Source: Streptomyces sp. DH41
GTDB lineage: Bacteria > Actinomycetota > Actinomycetes > Streptomycetales > Streptomycetaceae
Direction: 5' to 3'
Assembly: GCF_029813785.1 (NCBI RefSeq)
Contig: NZ_JARVKY010000014.1
Span: 124,001-188,000 of the forward strand
Length of the DNA stretch: 64,000 nucleotides
Position numbers and translations under genes: made by a program. Under the pieces are notes generated by a model, which had not been told where the DNA came from, made no database searches, and saw nothing but the letters and a program-made list of their open reading frames with translations. Positions 16,772 to 25,639 of the stretch are shown in pieces; within the stretch, counting starts at the first letter, position 1; every line of letters begins with the position of its first letter.

Positions 16772-17041
16772 TCAGTTGCTGCCGAACAGTGAGCGACGCA
16801 GTCGGCGCAGTGGCGCGAACAGCGAGACCCGGCGCACCCTGGCGCCCCTGCTGCTGCGCTTGTGCGCGGGCTCACGCGCGGTCAGCTCGCGCATCAGCGA
16901 CGTCGCCTCGACTGTCTCCCGTTGCGGGAGGGCAGGCCCTCCGAGCACCGCGAGATGCCGGTCGAGACGCGAGCTGGTCGCGCTGCCTCCGCACGTGATC
17001 GCAGGGACCCTTGCCCTGCTGCGCACTGTTATCTGTTCCAT
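16772..17041 (-). CDS. Small conserved basic protein of unknown function
   Basis: An 89-residue protein starting MEQITVRSRARVPAITCGGS, which I recall as a conserved Streptomyces small protein. It is strongly basic at the C-terminus (RRVSLFAPLRRLRRSLFG), which could bind nucleic acid or membrane. ATG 17041 is preferred to an upstream start because the upstream 52 codons lack coding character. No signal peptide or known domain is seen. Confidence 0.65.
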   Translation of the reverse strand: MEQITVRSRARVPAITCGGSATSSRLDRHLAVLGGPALPQRETVEATSLMRELTAREPAHKRSSRGARVRRVSLFAPLRRLRRSLFGSN

Positions 17042-17156
17042 GTCACTCCCCACCCGTACGAGTCCACCCGGCCCGGGCAGAGTAACCCTATCGCCCCGGT
17101 ACGGCATGCGTGTATCGCGGTCACAGGATTCACCTTCCCCGTAAGGGGGTTGACGA

Positions 17157-17546
17157 TCACTCTCCGAATCCGACAGATTCCAGGGCGAGTTGGACAACCG
17201 GCCTGCTCGTCGGTCGGGCCGAGCCCCCTTCGGGTTCGACCGTCACGGCCAGTGAGGTGGCGGACCGGCTCAGACCGGAGGCGTACAGGGGCACGCCGGT
17301 GTCGAGGAGCCCCAGGGAGCGCGGCCCGGCGCCGGGGCGCATGAGCCACAGTTGGCGCACGCGGTCGGCGGACGGCTCGCCGTAACCGCTCAGGGTGACG
17401 ACCGCGCGCCCCTCGGACGCGGAAGCGACCACCTCGACACCGCGCCCCTGTTCGTCCTGGCCACTCGTCGCGCGGACGTCCGGAGCGGCGAGAACGTGGG
17501 CGATCTCACGTGCCCGGCCCCGCGCGGAGCCTGTGCGGGGGTCCAC
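17157..17546 (-). pseudogene. Remnant of an RskA-type anti-sigma factor (C-terminal domain only)
   Basis: The 129-codon frame matches the extracytoplasmic C-terminal domain of anti-sigma-K (RskA) proteins: VLAAPDVRA, VTLSGYG, RQLWLMRPG, SLGLLDTG, AVTVEPEGGSARPTSRPVVQLAL. The zinc-binding cytoplasmic domain and membrane segment that should precede it are absent. Upstream codons in frame reach a stop at about 17610 without resembling them. No sigma-factor gene is in the window. Without its N-terminal half it cannot bind a sigma factor, so it is read as a relic of a lost sigma/anti-sigma locus. Confidence 0.75.
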
Positions 17547-17781
17547 GCGCCGGCCCGCGAACGGGCGCGGGCTCTCGCGCGGTGGTGCGTACTCGGGAGG
17601 AGTTACGGATCAGCGGGCGCACAACGCGAAGCGGACGGGCACGTGGTGGTCGCGGAACCGGATCCCGGCTCTGCTCAGGGGGTCGCATCCGCCCTCGGCT
17701 GAGCTACTTTTGGGAGGAATACGGGAGAAGTACGGGCCCGTTCCCGGGGCATGTCCGCGTGAGAGGCCGTAGGGGGCGCCG

Positions 17782-19452
17782 GTGTCCGAGGAACCGGGCG
17801 GGGAGCGCGTGGTCGCCGGCCGCTACCGTCTCCTGGCCCCGCTCGGCGAGGGCGGCATGGGCACGGTGTGGCGCGCTCGCGACGAGGTGCTGCACCGCGA
17901 GGTCGCCGTCAAGGAGGTGCGCGCGCCGGCCGGGTTGCCGGAGGCCGACGTGCGGCGGATGTACGCGCGGCTGGAGCGCGAGGCGTGGGCCGCCGCCCGG
18001 ATCTCCCACCACAACGTGGTCACGGTGTACGACGTGGCCACCGACGGCGGCCGGCCCTGGATCGTGATGGAGCTGGTCCGCGGGCTGTCGCTGGCCGACC
18101 TGCTGGAGGGCGAGGGCCCGCTGGAGCCGCCGCGTGCCGCGCGGATCGGTGCCGAGGTGCTGGCCGCGCTGCGGGCCGCGCACGGGGCGGGGGTGCTGCA
18201 CCGGGACGTGAAGCCGGCCAACGTGCTGCTGGGGAACGACGGCCGTGTGGTGCTCACCGACTTCGGGATCGCCAGGGTCGAGGGAAGTTCGGCGCTGACC
18301 ATGACCGGCGAGGTCATCGGTTCGCCCGAGTTCCTCGCCCCGGAGCGGGCGCTGGGCCGCACGCCCGGCCCCGAGTCCGACCTCTGGTCGCTGGGCGTGC
18401 TGCTGTACACGGCGGTCGAGGGCGCCTCCCCCTTCCGCCAGGACACCCCGCTGAGCACACTGCGGGCCGTCGTCGACGAGGAATTGCCGCCGCCGCACCG
18501 AGCGGGTGCGCTCACGCCCGTCGTCGAGGGCCTGCTGCGCAAGGACCCGGCCGAGCGGCTCCCCGCCGAGCGGGCGGAGCGGGAGCTGCGGCTCGTGGCT
18601 GCCGGGGGCGCCCCCGGGGGAGGCGCACCGCGCGCGGACACGGTGCCGCCGGGTGCGTACGCCCCGTCGGTCGCGGCCCCTGCCGAGCCGGGGGCCTCGC
18701 CGACTCCCCCGGTGCCCGGTCCGGCGACGGCTGCCACGTCCGCGTCGGCCCCCTCGCCCTCGGCGTCCGCGGGCCGGGACCGGCGTGCGCGGTTCGCTCT
18801 GGTCCTGGGGTCGGCGGTGCTCGCACTGGCGCTGGCCGGACTGACGTACGCGCTGCTGGACCGTTCGGACGGCGGTGGCGGCACGGCGGGTTCGGGCGGG
18901 AGCACGGACCCCGGGGCGAGTTCGGCCGCGCCGAGCCGGACCGAGCACGGCGAGGAGCCGAGCCGGTCGGCCTCTTCCCACAGCTCCAGATCGGCAAGCA
19001 GCCCTCCCCCGCAGTCGGTGAGGGTCTCCGTGGCGGGCTCGCACACCGGCTACTCGGGAACCTGTCCGCCCCCGCACGCCCGGGCGCCCGCCTTCACGGC
19101 GACGTTCACGGTGGGGCGGCTGCCCGCGCGGGTCGGCTACCGCTGGGTGACGGAGGACGGGTCGGTCTCCGACCCGGGCTGGAAGACGCTGTCCTTTCCC
19201 GCGGACGGTGACCGCTCGCGGCAGGATTCGGTCGTCGTGACGACGAACGCCGGCAGCGGCACGTTCGAGAGCGCCGTCCGCGTGGAGGTGCGGACGCCGG
19301 TGGAGGCCACGTCGAACTCGGTGGCGTTCTCCATGACCTGTGAGGCGGGGACGGAGACGGGGACGGAGACCCCGACGGGCGGGGCCTCCCCTTCCTCTTC
19401 TCCTTCTCCTTCCGTTTCCGGTCAGGCGGCGCTGTCGAGGACCGGCAGGTAG
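17782..19452 (+). CDS. Membrane-anchored Ser/Thr protein kinase (PknB-like)
   Basis: A 556-residue eukaryotic-type kinase. The glycine loop is LGEGGMGTVW (21-30), the ATP lysine Lys44 (VAVKE), the catalytic loop HRDVKPAN (140-147) and the metal site DFG (160-162). An activation segment ends in SPEFLAPE. A Pro/Ala linker leads to one membrane helix (about 336-358), and the remaining 200 residues are external. They have no PASTA repeats but include a possible beta domain (about 413-515) with two cysteines (TCPPP, MTCEA). GTG 17782 gives the expected N-terminus. Its last 31 bp overlap the opposite-strand lipase gene. Confidence 0.93.
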   Translation: MSEEPGGERVVAGRYRLLAPLGEGGMGTVWRARDEVLHREVAVKEVRAPAGLPEADVRRMYARLEREAWAAARISHHNVVTVYDVATDGGRPWIVMELVRGLSLADLLEGEGPLEPPRAARIGAEVLAALRAAHGAGVLHRDVKPANVLLGNDGRVVLTDFGIARVEGSSALTMTGEVIGSPEFLAPERALGRTPGPESDLWSLGVLLYTAVEGASPFRQDTPLSTLRAVVDEELPPPHRAGALTPVVEGLLRKDPAERLPAERAERELRLVAAGGAPGGGAPRADTVPPGAYAPSVAAPAEPGASPTPPVPGPATAATSASAPSPSASAGRDRRARFALVLGSAVLALALAGLTYALLDRSDGGGGTAGSGGSTDPGASSAAPSRTEHGEEPSRSASSHSSRSASSPPPQSVRVSVAGSHTGYSGTCPPPHARAPAFTATFTVGRLPARVGYRWVTEDGSVSDPGWKTLSFPADGDRSRQDSVVVTTNAGSGTFESAVRVEVRTPVEATSNSVAFSMTCEAGTETGTETPTGGASPSSSPSPSVSGQAALSRTGR

Positions 19453-20228
19453 CCGCCGGACTGGCCGGCCGCGGTCGGGTGGTACGACTCGCCGATGTTC
19501 AGCCAGTTCACGCTGTGCAGCCAGGAACTGCCGGAGCAGATCTCGTGGCCGGTGAAGGGTGCTCGTACGTCGCCGAAGGTGAAGCCGTGGTCGGCGGCGC
19601 GCTTGGCGATGGCGGTGTTGAGGTGGTCGGAAGCGTCGTTGATCGCCTTCCGCTTGGCCTCGGAGAGGCCGATGCAGGAGGTCCCGAGCTGGTAGAAGCG
19701 CGGGTAGCCGATGACGACGACGTGGGCACTGGGCGCCTTGCTGCGGATCGCCGAGTAGACGTTGTCGAGGTTGCCGGGCAGCGTCGAGTCGACGTACGCC
19801 CTCGCGGTGGCGATCCGCGAAAGGCAGGAGCTCTCGGACTGGAGCACACACGTCATCATGACGTCGGCGAAGCCGGCGTCGTTGCCGCCGACACTGATCG
19901 AGACCAGGCCGGTGGCGGAGCTGAGCGGGCCGAGCTGTCCGGCGAGAACATCACCCGTACGGGCGCCGGAGCAGGCGGTGAAGTCGAACGTCGAGGGTGA
20001 ATGGGCTGCCGCCCACAGGTACGGGTGGGACTTGGTGCTGCGCTTGCAGTCGCCGCTGGAGCTGATGTAGCCGCCCGCTCCGACCCCGGAGGAGTAGGAG
20101 TCGCCGAGCGCCACATAGCCCTCGGCCGCGGTGGGTTGGGCCGCCTGAGCGGTCGCGGCCCCGGTGAGGGCGGCGCCGGCGGCGAGGAGGACTGAACTCA
20201 GGAAGCCGACAAGTCGGAAACGTCTCAT
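19422..20228 (-). CDS. Secreted SGNH/GDSL-family lipase/esterase
   Basis: A 268-residue extracellular hydrolase. A signal peptide of about 30 residues ends at AQAA. SGNH blocks are visible: GDSYSSG (Ser44), SVGGNDAGF (block III Asn) and ESYHPTAAGQ (block V His). Six cysteines in the mature part suit three disulfides, as known in Streptomyces GDSL lipases. AAGGGAGG lies just upstream of ATG 20228. Its 3' end overlaps the kinase gene by 31 bp on the opposite strand. Confidence 0.95.
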   Translation of the reverse strand: MRRFRLVGFLSSVLLAAGAALTGAATAQAAQPTAAEGYVALGDSYSSGVGAGGYISSSGDCKRSTKSHPYLWAAAHSPSTFDFTACSGARTGDVLAGQLGPLSSATGLVSISVGGNDAGFADVMMTCVLQSESSCLSRIATARAYVDSTLPGNLDNVYSAIRSKAPSAHVVVIGYPRFYQLGTSCIGLSEAKRKAINDASDHLNTAIAKRAADHGFTFGDVRAPFTGHEICSGSSWLHSVNWLNIGESYHPTAAGQSGGYLPVLDSAA

Positions 20229-20846
20229 GGAACCTCCCTTAGCAGAATCTCTGCCACAACCGTGGTAGCAGCTACGCGCGTTGACTGGAAGTGTCCATGC
20301 CAAAGATTGGCTGACAGTCATTCAATATCGGACGAAAGTCAGCGGGAAGGCCGGTGCGGTCTTGACGCTCTCCGGCGAGCTGCGTCACATTGAGGCCCGG
20401 CATCTTGGGCTTCGGGGGGCAAAGCGGAACGGTCCGGGGGACCCACACCGCGCGACAACACCCCACAAGAAGAACGGATGACGGCAAACCAACAAAAACG
20501 TGAGACCTGGCTCCAGGTCTTGCCATACGGGTTCAATCGTCAATACCGTCATACATCTTCCGCATCGGTACGTCGGCAAGCGGCCCAGGGGAGGGCTCGA
20601 GGCCGCGGCGGACCGGGGCGGGACGCGCGGTAGGGGGGTGCCGTGCTCGGTGACCGCACCGGTGACCGGGCCGTGCCGCGCAGTCGGTCGCCGTTTCTTT
20701 CCGGCGCCGGCAGGCTTCGCCAGCTCACCTGACACGCACGGAGATCCATGCCGTCGCGCCGTGGGTGATAACCCCCCTTTCGAACCGGATACAGAGCCGG
20801 ACCGCCCCTGGGGCGGGCGGTCCGCCGGACGAGAGGGACCAGACTC
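20229..20846. other. Long intergenic region of 618 bp, no gene seen
   Basis: This is the divergent promoter space between the lipase (-) and the glycan operon (+). G+C is lower in the 20270-20560 stretch than in flanking genes. It contains a perfect 8-bp inverted repeat with a 2-nt centre (AGACCTGG/CCAGGTCT, 20503-20520), possibly an operator. No conserved protein or RNA gene could be supported on either strand. Confidence 0.55.
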
Positions 20847-21752
20847 ATGAGCTCAGTCCTGCAGCCGGCGTCGACGGGCAACGAGCCGTCGCGCGAGCCG
20901 TCTTCCGATCCGACACCCGCCGGGAAGTACCGGCCCGTCTCCTCGCACCTGGCGATAGCACCGCCGGTGAGCGTGGTGATACCCGCCATGAACGAGGCGG
21001 AGAACCTTCCCTACGTCTTCAAGACACTGCCCGACTGGGTCCACGAGGTGGTCCTGGTGGACGGCAACTCCACCGACGACACCGTCGAGGTCGCCCGGGA
21101 GCTGTGGCCGGACGTCAAGGTCGTCGAGCAGCGCGGCAAGGGCAAGGGTGACGCGCTGATCACCGGCTTCGAGGCGTGCACCGGGGACATCATCGTGATG
21201 GTCGACGCCGACGGCTCGGCCGACGGCCAGGAGATCGTGTCGTACGTCTCCGCCCTCGTCTCGGGCGCGGACTTCGCCAAGGGCTCGCGCTTCGCCAACG
21301 GCGGCGGCACCGACGACATGACCTTCATCCGCAAGCTCGGCAACCGCGCCCTGTGCGCGGTGGTCAACCGGAAGTTCGGCGCCCGCTACACCGACCTGTG
21401 CTACGGCTACAACGCCTTCTGGCGGCACTGCCTGGACAAGATCGACCTCGACTGCACCGGCTTCGAGGTCGAGACCCTGATGAACATCCGGGTCGTCAAG
21501 GCCGGTCTGAAGGTCCAGGAGATACCCAGCCACGAGTACCTGCGCATCCACGGCGTCAGCAACCTGCGCGCCGTACGGGACGGGCTGCGGGTGCTCAGAG
21601 TGATCCTCGACGAGCGTTCCAACCGGCGGGCGCTGCGCAGCCGTACGCACGCGCCGACGCTGGCCTCGGTCGGCCCCGTGGGACCGGTCGGTCCGGCGGG
21701 CCCGGTCGTCCCGGCCGTCCCGGCCGTCCCGGTCCGGAGGAAGGCGTCTTGA
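20847..21752 (+). CDS. Family 2 glycosyltransferase (DPM1/dolichyl-phosphate-type)
   Basis: A 301-residue inverting glycosyltransferase. The GT-A start VSVVIPAMNEAENLP is near 41, and nucleotide-binding motifs VDGNSTDDT and VDADGSADG follow. No membrane segments are evident, so it probably acts at the inner face of the membrane on a lipid-linked acceptor. The C-terminus is a collagen-like GPV/GPA/VPA repeat followed by basic residues. It is the first gene of an overlapping run of three (stop/start overlap TTGA at 21749-21752), suggesting translational coupling for making or modifying a surface glycan. Confidence 0.92.
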   Translation: MSSVLQPASTGNEPSREPSSDPTPAGKYRPVSSHLAIAPPVSVVIPAMNEAENLPYVFKTLPDWVHEVVLVDGNSTDDTVEVARELWPDVKVVEQRGKGKGDALITGFEACTGDIIVMVDADGSADGQEIVSYVSALVSGADFAKGSRFANGGGTDDMTFIRKLGNRALCAVVNRKFGARYTDLCYGYNAFWRHCLDKIDLDCTGFEVETLMNIRVVKAGLKVQEIPSHEYLRIHGVSNLRAVRDGLRVLRVILDERSNRRALRSRTHAPTLASVGPVGPVGPAGPVVPAVPAVPVRRKAS

Positions 21753-22750
21753 GCGGTTCCGACGCCGCGCTCACGATCTCCGTCGTGATCTGCGTCTACA
21801 CCGAGGACCGCTGGGAGGACATCCTCGCGGCGGTCTCCTCGGTGCGGGGGCAGTCCCACCCGGCCCGGGAGACGCTGCTGGTCGTCGACCACAACCAGGC
21901 GCTGAGGGACCGGCTGCTGAAGGAGTACAAGGAGACGCGGGAGGTGCGGGTGCTCGCCAACGCGGGCCCCCGCGGCCTGTCCGCCGGCCGCAACACCGGC
22001 ATCGCCGCCTCGCGCGGGGAGGTGATCGCCTTCCTCGACGACGACGCCGTGGCCGAACGCGACTGGCTGCGGCACTTCGCCGAGGGGTACGCCGACCCGG
22101 CGGTCGTCGCCGTCGGCGGGCGCACGGTGCCGGTCTGGGCGTCCGGACGCCGGCCCGACTGGTTCCCGGAGGAGTTCGACTGGGTGGTGGGCTGCACGTA
22201 CCGGGGCCTGCCGCCCGGCCGGGTCCGGGTGCGCAACGTGCTGGGCGGCAACGCGTCCTTCCGGCGCGAGGCGTTCGACGCGGCGGGCGGCTTCGCCACC
22301 GGTATCGGGCGCGACGGTGACAAGCGTCCGCTGGGCTGCGAGGAGACCGAGCTGTGCATCCGGCTCTCCCGCGCCCGGCCCGACGCCGTACTGCTGATCG
22401 ACGACCGCGCGGTGATCCACCACCGGGTGCCGAAGGCGCGCGAGCACTTCGGCTACTTCCGTACCCGCGCCTACGCCGAGGGCCTGTCCAAGGCCCTGGT
22501 GGCGCGCAGCGTCGGCGCGGACAAGGGCCTGGAGTCCGAACGCCGGTACGCCACCCGCGTCCTGCCGGCCGGCGTGGTGCGCGGGCTGCGGGACGCCGTA
22601 CTGGCCCGGCCGGGCGGCGCGGGCCGGGCGGGCGCGATCGTCGCCGGGGTGCTCACGGCGGCGGGCGGCTACGTGGTGGGGAGCCTGCGGGCACGGCGGG
22701 GCGGGGCCGCCTTCTCCGTGGCGCCCATCGAGGGGGGCGCGCGTGGCTGA
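21749..22750 (+). CDS. Family 2 glycosyltransferase
   Basis: A 333-residue GT2 enzyme. TTG 21749 overlaps the upstream stop codon and is preceded by GGAGGA at good spacing, which decides the start. Motifs are ISVVICVYTEDRW, AGRNTGIA, FLDDDAVA (the DxD-type metal site) and GCEETELCIRL. A weak hydrophobic stretch near the C-terminus (AGAIVAGVLTAAGGYVVG) may associate with membrane. It is the middle gene of a glycosyltransferase-glycosyltransferase-deacetylase unit. Sugar donor and acceptor are unknown. Confidence 0.92.
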   Translation: MSGSDAALTISVVICVYTEDRWEDILAAVSSVRGQSHPARETLLVVDHNQALRDRLLKEYKETREVRVLANAGPRGLSAGRNTGIAASRGEVIAFLDDDAVAERDWLRHFAEGYADPAVVAVGGRTVPVWASGRRPDWFPEEFDWVVGCTYRGLPPGRVRVRNVLGGNASFRREAFDAAGGFATGIGRDGDKRPLGCEETELCIRLSRARPDAVLLIDDRAVIHHRVPKAREHFGYFRTRAYAEGLSKALVARSVGADKGLESERRYATRVLPAGVVRGLRDAVLARPGGAGRAGAIVAGVLTAAGGYVVGSLRARRGGAAFSVAPIEGGARG

Positions 22751-23558
22751 GGCGGACGAGGCCGACGCGCGCGTGCCGGCCCTCATGTACCACGCGGTCG
22801 CGGCCGAACCCAACGAGGCGACCCGCGACCTGTCGGTGACTCCGGAGGCGTTCGCCGAGCAGATGGCGGCGATCGCCGACCGGGGCCTCACCCCGATCGG
22901 CACGGCGGAACTGGCCGCCGCCTGGCGCTCCGGACGCCCCCTGCCGAAGCGACCCGTCCTCATCACCTTCGACGACGGCTACGAGGGCGTGCACCGGCAT
23001 GCCCTGCCCGCCCTCGCGCGGCACGGCTTTCCGGCCACCCTGTTCGTCTCGACCGGCTGGCTGCGCGGCCCGTACGACACCGGGGGCGCCCTGGACACCA
23101 TGCTCGACTGGGACCAGGTCCGCGAACTGGCCTCCGCCGGCGTGGAGATCGGCGGGCACAGCCACACCCACCCGCAGCTCGACCAGCTCGCCGAGGAGCG
23201 GCTGCGGTACGAGCTGATCCACTGCAAGGAGATCGTCGCCGACCAAGTGGGCACCGTACCGGCCTCGTTCGCCTATCCCTACGGGTACTCCGACCGCCGG
23301 GTGCGGCGGGCGGTGCGCGAGACGGGGTACGCGCAGGCGCTCGCCGTCGGCAACGGCCTGGCTCGCCGCGTCCAGGGGCCGTACGCCCTGCGGCGGGTCA
23401 CCGTGCGCAGGAGTACGGGGCCCGACGAGTTCGCCCGGCTCGTCGAGGGCCGCGCGATCGCCCGTACCTTCGCCCGGGACCGGGCTCTCACCAAGGGATA
23501 CGCCGTACTGCGCAGGGCCCGGCAGGTGCGGGGGCGGGTACTGGGGACCGGTGCCTGA
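22743..23558 (+). CDS. Polysaccharide deacetylase (NodB/CE4 family)
   Basis: A 271-residue CE4 deacetylase overlapping the preceding gene by 8 bp, starting at GTG 22743. The NodB motif 1 is ITFDDGY (near 79), with the catalytic base and metal aspartates. Motif 2 is HSHTHPQL with the two metal histidines, and AYPYGYSD corresponds to motif 3. No signal peptide or membrane anchor is visible, which is unusual for an enzyme acting on exported glycan and suggests a lipid-linked cytoplasmic substrate. It is probably co-expressed with the two glycosyltransferases. Confidence 0.92.
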   Translation: MAEADEADARVPALMYHAVAAEPNEATRDLSVTPEAFAEQMAAIADRGLTPIGTAELAAAWRSGRPLPKRPVLITFDDGYEGVHRHALPALARHGFPATLFVSTGWLRGPYDTGGALDTMLDWDQVRELASAGVEIGGHSHTHPQLDQLAEERLRYELIHCKEIVADQVGTVPASFAYPYGYSDRRVRRAVRETGYAQALAVGNGLARRVQGPYALRRVTVRRSTGPDEFARLVEGRAIARTFARDRALTKGYAVLRRARQVRGRVLGTGA

Positions 23559-23667
23559 ACCGCCGGCCCCCGGCCGCCCCGGCCGCCCCGTGCCGAGTGG
23601 GCCGGGTGCGCCGGGTGCGCCCGGGAAACCGGGTGCACGCGGCAGCCGGGTGCCGGATCATGGCGGC

Positions 23668-24762
23668 ATGTCCGTGAACCCGCACGACACCCTGCCGATC
23701 CGGCTCAACGTCGACGACAGCGACTCCCCGTCCGATGTCGTCGACGCGCTGTTCCTCGGCCGTTTCGCGACGGGCGAGCAGCCCTTCGCGCACGCGGCGA
23801 ACATCGACCGCGTGCGGTCCGGGGCGACACTGCTGCCGCCCGGCGCCCGCGTGCTGCGGCTCGCCCGCGACGACGACCGCAGCGCGACGCTCGCGGAGGG
23901 CGACGGCTGGACGCTGCTGATCTCGCGCTGGAACCGGGGCGCCGACGTCACGGTGACGGCGACCAGCGCCGACCTGGCCGAGAAGGTGCTCGCCGACGCG
24001 ACGGACGGCGCGGCGGACGAGCCCGAGCCGCAGCCGGAGAACGTCACGATGGGCTTCTGGTACGTCTCCCCGCGCCGCGGCCCGCACCGCACCACCCGGC
24101 AGATCTCCGCGGGCACCTGGGACGAGGTCCGAGCCAACTACACGGCGCCGGTCGCGGACGCGATGGACGGCCTGATGAAGACGACCCCCGAGGACATCGC
24201 GGGCCGGCTGCTGCTCCTGCACGGGCCGCCCGGCACCGGCAAGACGTCGGCGCTGCGCACGCTCGCCCGGTCCTGGCGGGACTGGTGCCAGGTGGACTGC
24301 GTGCTGGACCCGGAGCGGCTCTTCTCCGACGTCGGCTACCTGATGGACATCGCCATCGGCGAGGAGGACTCGGCGGGCAAGGGCCGCTGGCGGCTGCTGT
24401 TGCTGGAGGACTGCGACGAGCTGATCCGCGGCGAGGCCAAGCACACCGCCGGCCAGGCGCTCTCGCGGCTGCTGAACCTGACCGACGGGCTGCTCGGCCA
24501 GGGCCGCAACGTGCTGGTGGGGGTGACCACCAACGAGGACCTGGAGCGCCTCCACCCCGCCGTCGTCCGTCCCGGCCGCTGCCTGGCCCGCATCGAGGTC
24601 GGCCCGCTGACCCGCCGGGAGGCGGTGGACTGGCTGGGCACCGAGGAGGGAGTGGGCCGGGAGGGCGCCACGCTGGCGGAGCTGTACGCGCTGCGCCGGG
24701 GTACCTCGCCCACCGCGCTGCCGGAGCCGCGGGCCGGGGCGGAGGCCGGCCTCTACCTGTAG
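23668..24762 (+). CDS. AAA-family ATPase with N-terminal DUF5925-like domain
   Basis: A 364-residue protein. The N-terminal about 150 residues resemble the DUF5925 domain found with AAA ATPases. The ATPase core has Walker A GPPGTGKTS (near 189), Walker B LLLLEDCDE, sensor-like VTTNEDLERL and arginine-rich PAVVRPGRC. The last motifs are shared with the Bcs1/FtsH-like branch. ATG 23668 begins the conserved part. Partner and substrate are unknown, and it is not obviously linked to the upstream glycan genes (110 bp gap). Confidence 0.88.
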   Translation: MSVNPHDTLPIRLNVDDSDSPSDVVDALFLGRFATGEQPFAHAANIDRVRSGATLLPPGARVLRLARDDDRSATLAEGDGWTLLISRWNRGADVTVTATSADLAEKVLADATDGAADEPEPQPENVTMGFWYVSPRRGPHRTTRQISAGTWDEVRANYTAPVADAMDGLMKTTPEDIAGRLLLLHGPPGTGKTSALRTLARSWRDWCQVDCVLDPERLFSDVGYLMDIAIGEEDSAGKGRWRLLLLEDCDELIRGEAKHTAGQALSRLLNLTDGLLGQGRNVLVGVTTNEDLERLHPAVVRPGRCLARIEVGPLTRREAVDWLGTEEGVGREGATLAELYALRRGTSPTALPEPRAGAEAGLYL

Positions 24763-24790
24763 CGGGGACGGTCGGGTGTTTGATGGGGGT

Positions 24791-25558
24791 GTGACCCTTT
24801 TCGTCGGCACGTCGGGCTGGCAGTACCGGGACTGGCGGGGCGTCCTGTACCCGCCCGGCCTGCCCGTGCGGCTGTGGCTGGAGCGGTACGCGGCCGGTTT
24901 CGCGACGGTCGAGATCAACAACGCGTTCTACCGGCTGCCCACGCGCGAGACGTTCGAGGCGTGGCGCGATCGGGTCCCGGCGGACTTCGTGGTCGCGGTC
25001 AAGGCGAGCCGCTATCTCACCCACATCAAGCGCCTGCGGGACCCCGAGGAGCCGGTCGACCGCCTGATGACCCGCGCGGCGGGCCTGGGCGACCGCCTCG
25101 GCCCGGTCCTGCTGCAACTGCCGCCGACGCTGCGGGGCGACGCGGGCCTCCTGGACGCCTGCCTCGCCCGCTTCCCGCCCGGCACCCGGGTCGCGGTGGA
25201 ACCCCGGCACGCATCCTGGTGGACGCCCGAGGTGCGCGGGGTCCTCGAGTCCCGGGGCGCGGCCCTGTGCTGGGCCGACGTCCGGGCCCGCCCGGTCGCC
25301 CCGCTGTGGCGCACCACGGACTGGGGCTACGTCCGCTTCCACCAGGGGCGTGCCGCGCCGTGGCCGCGCTACGGACGCCGGTCGCTGACGACGTGGATCG
25401 ACCGCGTCGGGTCAACCTGGCCGGACGACCACGACGTCTTCGCGTACTTCAACAACGACCCGGACGCGGCGGCCGTCCGGGACGCGACGACGTTCGCCGG
25501 GCTGGCGCGAGCCGCGCGGCTGACGGTCACCCGCACACCCCGGGGGGCACGGGGCTGA
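24791..25558 (+). CDS. DUF72/YecE-family protein
   Basis: A 255-residue protein of the YecE/DUF72 family (TIM-barrel-like fold, function unknown). It begins with the hallmark FVGTSGWQYRDWRG and continues with EINNAFYRLP, FVVAVKASRYLTH and AVEPRHASWW. The ending FAYFNNDPDAAAVRDA is the conserved FNND motif. GTG 24791 is used; GTG 24776 would add five residues. It lies 28 bp after the AAA ATPase gene and may be co-transcribed with it. Confidence 0.9.
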   Translation: MTLFVGTSGWQYRDWRGVLYPPGLPVRLWLERYAAGFATVEINNAFYRLPTRETFEAWRDRVPADFVVAVKASRYLTHIKRLRDPEEPVDRLMTRAAGLGDRLGPVLLQLPPTLRGDAGLLDACLARFPPGTRVAVEPRHASWWTPEVRGVLESRGAALCWADVRARPVAPLWRTTDWGYVRFHQGRAAPWPRYGRRSLTTWIDRVGSTWPDDHDVFAYFNNDPDAAAVRDATTFAGLARAARLTVTRTPRGARG

Positions 25559-25639
25559 GACAGGGTGCGGCTTCGCGGCGCGGGCGCGACGAGCCGCGAC
25601 GCGCCCCCGGCCGAGCGCGGGCCCCCGGCGAAACGGCGC

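Noticed and set aside
20515..20545. tRNA-like T-arm (GGTTCAATC) near 20528
   Set aside because: Flanking bases do not pair into a 5-bp T-stem, and no acceptor, D or anticodon arms were found.
20847..23558. Secondary-metabolite or capsule biosynthesis cluster
   Set aside because: Only two glycosyltransferases and a deacetylase occur. There are no polymerase, flippase, sugar-nucleotide or polyketide/peptide synthase genes.
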